Below, piece after piece: positions 6,499 through 10,060 of a stretch of DNA of 10,060 nucleotides (positions are counted from its first letter, which is position 1; each line of letters starts with the position of its first letter). A model generated the notes under the pieces. It had not been told where the DNA came from. It worked only from the letters and a program-made list of their open reading frames with translations, and searched no databases. Position numbers and translations under genes: made by a program. The stretch is from Methylococcaceae bacterium UBA4132 (GTDB lineage: Bacteria; Pseudomonadota; Gammaproteobacteria; Methylococcales; Methylomonadaceae). Location: NCBI GenBank assembly GCA_002380945.1, contig DFWO01000149.1:1-10060 (forward strand). Direction: 5' to 3'.

Positions 6499-6523
6499 TA
6501 CAATACAAGACGTAGTGATTAAA

Positions 6524-7372
6524 TTAATCTTCAATCACAATGCGATCGCCGCGTTTTACCCAGCCTGCTTGAATAACCTGCGCATAAACACCAACGCTAG
6601 GCAATTCCTTACCCGCAAAAGGTACTAGCGGACGGTTTTTAGCAACTGCTTTGAGTATACCATTATCGGCAGGCAAATCGCCTTGAGCTAACGTTGGCAT
6701 GACGCAACGAGGACAAGGGTCTGAAATGCGCAAGCGTACGCTATCACCTAATCTAATGGTTTTACCAACCCAATCATTTTCTACAAAACCGTCTAAACCG
6801 CTAGTGTCAATAACGATATTCGGTCTAAAGCGTCTGACTTCAAAACGACCTTCAGGATACAGTTTTTGTAGCGCGGCGATTGAACTGGTGGTTAATAAAT
6901 GCAACGCGGCATAATCAAAAAATGAACCTTGAGGTGCATCACCTGCTACGGCTTCATTAGAGATTTCATTCGTTTCACCCTCGTATTCAGGCCAATATTG
7001 TTCTAGTTTTGCTGCTTCTGGAGCTTGCGTGGCTAATTGCACGGCACTGCCTAGAACAGCCGATAGCTGTTGATTAAGATCGGCTTGATCACTGCGTAGC
7101 ACCTCGCCATTTGGTAGATGAATCCAAACAGGTTGATTAGCACTAAGTTCAGGCTGTGCGGTGTAGGCAGCGTGAAAAGAGAAAAAGTTAGGCCATTTTT
7201 TGGGATTTTTAGCACTGACGACTTTGTTCGTGTCAGTATCAATTAGCGCGTAAGAACGGTCGCCTAATACACCGCTTTGTGTGATGTGCGTACCGTTGAG
7301 TTCTTCGCCCATCATAGATTTAACAGGATAACGCCACAGTGTTGATACTGTGATTGTAGCTTGGTTTGACAT
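6524..7372 (-). CDS. Second MOSC-domain protein, mARC-like
   Basis: A 282-residue MOSC_N plus MOSC protein. VSTLWRYPVKSM (9-20) and LGDRSYALID (36-45) mark the N-terminal barrel. RRFRPNIVID (180-189), WVGKTIRLGD (201-210) and DPCPRCVMPT (218-227) mark the MOSC domain, with Cys223 as the expected molybdenum ligand and Cys220 beside it. This PC-x-RC form is closer to mARC than the other MOSC protein in the window. A hydrophilic insert at about 115-150 is acidic. No ferredoxin domain is attached, so electrons must come from elsewhere, perhaps the reductase and rubredoxin nearby. The start has GGAG six bases upstream. It converges on the other MOSC gene, and the two differ clearly, so they are not a recent duplication. 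Likely role: reducing N-hydroxylated or related nitrogen compounds. Confidence 0.88.
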   Translation of the reverse strand: MSNQATITVSTLWRYPVKSMMGEELNGTHITQSGVLGDRSYALIDTDTNKVVSAKNPKKWPNFFSFHAAYTAQPELSANQPVWIHLPNGEVLRSDQADLNQQLSAVLGSAVQLATQAPEAAKLEQYWPEYEGETNEISNEAVAGDAPQGSFFDYAALHLLTTSSIAALQKLYPEGRFEVRRFRPNIVIDTSGLDGFVENDWVGKTIRLGDSVRLRISDPCPRCVMPTLAQGDLPADNGILKAVAKNRPLVPFAGKELPSVGVYAQVIQAGWVKRGDRIVIED

Positions 7373-7467
7373 GATTACTCCATTGTGTTTTTTTATAATT
7401 AGACATAATAGCTCTAAGACTATTTATTGGATTATTGAACTAAAGCGAGATTATTGTCAACTTGCAA

Positions 7468-7484
7468 GTCTTACATGATAAGAC
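7468..7484. promoter_or_regulatory. Candidate enhancer-binding-protein site upstream of the sigma-54 promoter
   Basis: The inverted repeat GTCTTA (7468-7473), CATGA, TAAGAC (7479-7484) overlaps the end of the palindrome ACTTGCAAGT (7460-7469). A third TAAGAC copy is at 7415-7420. The element lies about 180 bases upstream of the sigma-54 -12 GC, a usual distance for an activator site. The activator is not identifiable from the window. Confidence 0.4.
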
Positions 7485-7648
7485 ACTTCAATCGACAAAT
7501 TAATTGTTCCAATCTGGTGCAAATCATCACCGCTCTACACAATATCAGTGCATAATTTCTCAATTATAAACCCGATAATTAAAACGGTAAAATCATGTAA
7601 GGCATTGTAATTTTTAATTAAAATAAGGATGTGTCGGTATATTTTCTT

Positions 7649-7665
7649 TTGGCATAAGGCTTGCT
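7649..7665 (+). promoter_or_regulatory. Sigma-54 (RpoN) promoter
   Basis: TTGGCATAAGGCTTGCT has the invariant GG (7651-7652) and GC (7663-7664) exactly ten bases apart, with TGGCA and TTGCT close to the RpoN consensus. Transcription should start near 7676, leaving a leader of about 60 bases. Sigma-54 promoters need an ATP-driven activator bound upstream, which fits the palindromes at 7460-7484. Confidence 0.8.
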
Positions 7666-7738
7666 GAAAATGATAAGTGGACTGTCAGTGTAGACATCAG
7701 CACCACAAAAACATATTCACTCAAACAGGAGGTGAATT

Positions 7739-8824
7739 ATGGAAAAGCACTGTTTAAGATTCAAAGATATTTCAGTTAGCGAAAAGATGCTCTATTCGCT
7801 TTTTCTAATGACCATTGGCATTGGTTATTTATTCGGCTTAACACACCTATATTACACACACCAAATGCGTGACGGACAGCCTGGTATGTCGATACAAGAT
7901 GTCATGATTGCCTATTACGGATCGCAAGATAAAACCCGACTAGGTTCGGCGATCAATGGTGGTCCTATGGAACTCAACCTAAAATCTGTCGATGACAAAG
8001 AAAAAATTTTAGCATGGCTCAGTACGGGTAAATCAAAAGCACATTTCGAACAAGATGTTGCGCCGATTTTAAACCGAGATTGTACGGGTTGTCACAATGG
8101 CGAAACTAACCCTAGTTTGCCCAACTTGACCACTTATGAAGGTGTAATGGACGTTGCTTCATCCAAAGCAGCCTCATTACCTGGCTTAGTGAAAATCTCG
8201 CATATTCACTTGTTTGGCATCGCTTTTATTTTGTTATTTGTCGGTAGAATTTTTATTTATTCTGACATGAGCGTTTCGTTAAAACGCATCATAGTGGTGA
8301 TTCCCTTCTTATCCCTGCTCATCGACACCACATCTTGGTTTATCACGCGCACTTATCCCAACTTTGCTTATGTCGTGGTAGGGTCAGGAGCGATAATGGG
8401 CTTATCAATGGGGGCGCAAATTATTATCAGCCTCTATCAAATGTGGTTCGGCACTCGCCTACAGCTTTCAAGCGAACAGCAAGCGCAATTGAAAAAATAC
8501 GCCTTAGTGTTACAAAATTGGACTTTAAATGGGTTGGCTATCAGCAAAAATTATGTACTTAAAACTGCACCTATTGTCTGGCGGGGCGGTAGTCAAATAT
8601 TACTGAGTTTTTATCACCTGTTCCGCTATTCATTACATACTAATCTAGCGTTATCCGATGCTGAGCAATTGAAAGCACGGCAATACACGCAAACTTTACA
8701 AGCCCAAGGTTACCAAGTTTGGTTTGCCAGTAAAGGCTGGTTAGTTAAAAAATCCTTGTTATCATGGCTGTTTTTAAGCTCTATCGACGATTTGGAAAAT
8801 TACGTTGCTGATGTAATATCTTGA
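7739..8824 (+). CDS. Membrane-anchored c-type cytochrome-like protein with C-terminal extension
   Basis: A 361-residue membrane protein. One N-terminal helix (about 18-38) leads to a periplasmic section (40-148) with a haem c site CTGCH at 115-119, in the context VAPILNRDCTGCHNG usual for small periplasmic cytochromes. Three more helices follow (about 153-175, 183-204, 208-236) after SHIHLFGI at 154-161, whose histidines could be haem ligands. The first 240 residues match my memory of a family often mislabelled elongation factor-1 alpha. The last 120 residues (LQLSSEQQAQ... to the end) are soluble-looking with one hydrophobic patch, and I do not recognise them. The ribosome site AGGAGGTGA is an almost full match to the 16S tail, and a sigma-54 promoter lies upstream, so strong conditional expression is likely. 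An electron-transfer or redox-sensing role is inferred. Confidence 0.8.
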   Translation: MEKHCLRFKDISVSEKMLYSLFLMTIGIGYLFGLTHLYYTHQMRDGQPGMSIQDVMIAYYGSQDKTRLGSAINGGPMELNLKSVDDKEKILAWLSTGKSKAHFEQDVAPILNRDCTGCHNGETNPSLPNLTTYEGVMDVASSKAASLPGLVKISHIHLFGIAFILLFVGRIFIYSDMSVSLKRIIVVIPFLSLLIDTTSWFITRTYPNFAYVVVGSGAIMGLSMGAQIIISLYQMWFGTRLQLSSEQQAQLKKYALVLQNWTLNGLAISKNYVLKTAPIVWRGGSQILLSFYHLFRYSLHTNLALSDAEQLKARQYTQTLQAQGYQVWFASKGWLVKKSLLSWLFLSSIDDLENYVADVIS

Positions 8825-8877
8825 TTGGGAATGCGGAGAATGGACGCTCCAACTTCCTGTTATGCGAACTTGAGCAT

Positions 8878-8898
8878 CCTAGTATCTTAGGTTCTGTT
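8878..8898 (+). terminator. Weak terminator-like hairpin after the cytochrome-like gene
   Basis: CCTA (8878-8881) and TAGG (8888-8891) form a short stem extended by a G-T pair and followed by TTCTGTTTC. It lies between convergent genes, 53 bases after the + strand stop. The stem is short and the T run broken, so this is tentative. Confidence 0.2.
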
Positions 8899-9282
8899 TC
8901 AATACCCACGGCTTAAATTGCGAATTTCTATTAACGTGCCATTTTCAAAACGCAAATACTGTTGAAGACGTAAAGAGCCGAAGTTATAAATCCATTCTTC
9001 AACAACAATGTCTATTTCAAGATAATTATTTTGCCCATAACCAAAGCGACTGTTAGGGTAAATATTTCCTTGACCACTGTAATACTGTTGGTTTTGGATG
9101 GTATTGCTAGTGCCTCTTTTTTCAATATGACTTTGAACAGAGGTGGCTTGACCGCATTTGTTATAAACCTCGCTTTTATCCATGCCTTCATTGATAACAT
9201 ACGCCCCGCACCTTAAAGCAAAGGCGGTTGGACTGACCATAAGGCTTAATAATAAAAGCCAATAGCTTGTTTGTTTTAGCAT
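8899..9282 (-). CDS. DUF2845 family secreted protein
   Basis: A 127-residue exported protein of unknown role. A signal peptide covers residues 1-22 (hydrophobic LLLLSLMV, then PTAFA as the likely cleavage site). The mature start LRCGAYVINEGMDKSEVYNKCGQA is the DUF2845 hallmark, with Cys25 and Cys43 likely to form a disulfide in the periplasm. The C-terminal signature EEWIYNFGSLRLQQYLRFENGTLIEI (95-120) also fits the family. A central stretch rich in Asn, Gln, Gly and Tyr (60-87) is longer and more polar than I would expect. No clear ribosome site precedes the start, but no other start fits the signal peptide. It converges with the cytochrome-like gene; no operon partner is visible. Confidence 0.8.
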   Translation of the reverse strand: MLKQTSYWLLLLSLMVSPTAFALRCGAYVINEGMDKSEVYNKCGQATSVQSHIEKRGTSNTIQNQQYYSGQGNIYPNSRFGYGQNNYLEIDIVVEEWIYNFGSLRLQQYLRFENGTLIEIRNLSRGY

Positions 9283-9369
9283 TGATGTTGGAAAAGTTAG
9301 GTTTTAGCGGTAGAAAGTAACCTGTTTTTTTAAAAAGCTGTGGCTTGCTCAGGATTTTCTGAAAAACTG

Positions 9370-9397
9370 ATATTACGCATTCATAACGAAAAATCAA
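9370..9397 (-). promoter_or_regulatory. Candidate sigma-70 promoter of the DUF2845 gene
   Basis: On the - strand TTGATT (9392-9397) and TAATAT (9370-9375) are 16 bases apart, both good matches. The transcript would have a leader of about 80 bases before the start at 9282. Confidence 0.45.
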
Positions 9398-9431
9398 TGG
9401 GTTACAAAATTTTTAGTTCACTATAGCCATT

Positions 9432-9469
9432 AATTCTTCTAAGAATTTGTATATTATTAATTAATAATA
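9432..9469. promoter_or_regulatory. Paired palindromes upstream of the lipocalin-like gene
   Basis: AATTCTT-CT-AAGAATT (9432-9447) is followed four bases later by a perfect 18-base AT palindrome made of TATTATTAA and TTAATAATA (9452-9469). They sit directly upstream of a candidate promoter and between divergent genes, so they may be operators. Low GC makes chance palindromes more likely. Confidence 0.4.
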
Positions 9470-9470
9470 C

Positions 9471-9498
9471 TTTAGTTTTTTCAGCGCGTGAGTAGAAT
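9471..9498 (+). promoter_or_regulatory. Candidate promoter of the lipocalin-like gene
   Basis: TAGAAT (9493-9498) is a good -10; the matching -35 TTTAGT (9471-9476), 16 bases away, is poor. This would suit a promoter needing an activator bound at the adjacent palindromes. Confidence 0.3.
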
Positions 9499-9537
9499 GC
9501 TTAGCTTGTTGTCTCACTTTACTATAGGAACATGATA

Positions 9538-9924
9538 ATGAAACAAATAAATTTAGCTGCTGTGTTACTGTGTTTATCCGTATTTGGCAGTGCGGTCTAT
9601 GCCGATGTGACATTACAATCCAAAGAAGAGGTAGAAGGCACTTGGAAACTGCAATCCACCAAAAATTCGTTAACCGATAAACAAGCCATTGATCGAGAAG
9701 ATACTTGGGTATTTAAAGATGGCAAATTGACAATTTTACATATTCCTCGCGAAGGAAAATATTATGATCAACCACCTGTAAGTTACGAAATAGACGAGGG
9801 TAAATTAAAAGTCGCACAGGTCGGTAATAACCGATTTGAAACGTTTGTCGTTGTGGAAAAAGACGACAAAATCATGACGTTAAAAGGAAAATATGGCGGC
9901 TATTATTTTTTTAATAAAAAGTAA
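9538..9924 (+). CDS. Small exported lipocalin-like protein
   Basis: A 128-residue protein with a clear signal peptide (MKQINLAAVLLCLSVFGSAVYA, cleavage after residue 22). No cysteine follows the site, so it is soluble in the periplasm or secreted rather than a lipoprotein. The mature part has VEGTWKLQSTK (31-41), then alternating strand-like segments (DTWVFKDGKLTIL, PPVSYEIDEGKLKVAQV, FETFVVVEKDDKIMTLKG, GGYYFFNK). This is the pattern of a small lipocalin-like beta-barrel that binds a hydrophobic ligand or acts as a stress protein. The ligand is unknown. The ATG at 9538 is chosen because AGGAA (9526-9530) is seven bases away; the ATG at 9532 is too close to it. It appears to be monocistronic, with its own terminator. 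Confidence 0.75.
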   Translation: MKQINLAAVLLCLSVFGSAVYADVTLQSKEEVEGTWKLQSTKNSLTDKQAIDREDTWVFKDGKLTILHIPREGKYYDQPPVSYEIDEGKLKVAQVGNNRFETFVVVEKDDKIMTLKGKYGGYYFFNKK

Positions 9925-9974
9925 TCATTTACTCAGATTAAGCCATCCGCAAAACGTGGGCTTACAAATTTTAA

Positions 9975-10015
9975 AGTTCGTTCAAGTTTACGAATTTGAA
10001 CGGGCTATAATTTTT
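9975..10015 (+). terminator. Rho-independent terminator of the lipocalin-like gene
   Basis: CGTTCAAGTT (9979-9988) pairs with AATTTGAACG (9993-10002) around the loop TACG. The stem extends outward to A9975-T10006 with G-T pairs. AATTTTT follows at 10009-10015. It lies about 50 bases after the stop codon. Confidence 0.7.
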
Positions 10016-10043
10016 GGTAGTCCCAAAGCATGAGTGATAGATT

Positions 10044-10060
10044 AAGCCGTTCGTGGTGAG
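10044..10060. repeat. Left arm of a probable dispersed palindromic repeat, cut by the window edge
   Basis: AAGCCGTTCGTGGTGAG at the extreme right end is the opening of a repeat I recall from many gammaproteobacterial genomes, in which a CCGTTCGTGGTGAG arm is followed by a GTCGAACCACGAACGG-like arm. Only the first arm is present, so this is from memory and incomplete. Confidence 0.35.

Larger units (their letters stand above)
7373..7738. other. Regulatory intergenic region, no gene seen
   Basis: These 366 bases separate the divergent MOSC and cytochrome-like genes and contain no credible coding frame. They hold a sigma-54 promoter (7649-7665) and upstream palindromes: ACTTGCAAGT at 7460-7469 and GTCTTA-CATGA-TAAGAC at 7468-7484. 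They also hold an AT palindrome TTTTAATTAAAA (7612-7623), a one-mismatch IHF-like match (7490-7502) and a small inverted repeat AATTAT/ATAATT (7562-7567, 7575-7580). The MOSC promoter on the - strand is expected at 7385-7440, but no convincing match was found. Confidence 0.6.

Noticed and set aside
7501..7540. NtrC-like site around TGGTGCA before ATCATCACC
   Set aside because: Only one half-site matches; the other arm has the wrong spacing and sequence.
9188..9397. 69-residue - strand open frame
   Set aside because: Overlaps the DUF2845 signal peptide region in another frame and its upstream promoter; composition is random-looking.
10030..10059. Short open frame starting ATGAGTGAT
   Set aside because: Ends at a stop after nine codons and overlaps the repeat-like end of the window.
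1..10060. CRISPR array, tRNA, rRNA, transposase or prophage genes
   Set aside because: No regularly spaced repeats, no cloverleaf or rRNA-like sequence, and no transposase or phage motifs were seen on either strand.

Overview
The window looks like a chromosomal stretch of a gammaproteobacterium with fairly AT-rich DNA. The evidence is a ComEC gene paired divergently with a DUF2062 gene, a SufR/COG2345-type regulator, a group I truncated globin, MOSC proteins, a DUF2845 protein and a well-formed sigma-54 promoter. Two intergenic palindromes resemble dispersed repeats that I associate with cyanobacteria and filamentous sulfur bacteria. A Thiotrichales/Beggiatoa-like or methanotroph-like host is therefore a reasonable guess, but it is not proven by the sequence.

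Layout. Positions 1-139 hold the 3' end of an unrecognised + strand gene, which overlaps the end of comEC (126-2393, -). A DUF2062 membrane protein (2473-3006, +) is divergent from comEC. A strong bidirectional terminator (about 3014-3052) separates it from a cysteine-rich HTH regulator (3044-3676, -). Divergent from the regulator is a + strand cluster: truncated globin (3875-4243), [2Fe-2S]/flavin reductase (4310-5284), a short rubredoxin (5408-5578) and a MOSC protein (5600-6391). A second MOSC protein (6524-7372, -) converges on it across an intergenic stretch with two repeat-like palindromes. A 366-base region with a sigma-54 promoter precedes a membrane-anchored c-type cytochrome-like protein (7739-8824, +). 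The window ends with a DUF2845 secreted protein (8899-9282, -), a small exported lipocalin-like protein (9538-9924, +), its terminator, and the start of a probable dispersed repeat at the right edge.

How it may work. The 3.0-6.4 kb block reads as one redox module. An Fe-S type regulator faces a globin, a ferredoxin-reductase, a rubredoxin and a molybdenum-cofactor (mARC/YcbX-like) N-reductase candidate. Globin plus reductase recapitulates the parts of a flavohaemoglobin, while MOSC enzymes of this class reduce N-hydroxylated compounds and need an external electron donor. The parsimonious hypothesis is a detoxification or signalling system for nitric oxide and other reactive nitrogen species, with one reductase feeding several acceptors. 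The component calls rest on visible motifs; the joint function is inference. The cytochrome-like gene with sigma-54 control is a separate unit that could also be respiratory or redox-responsive.
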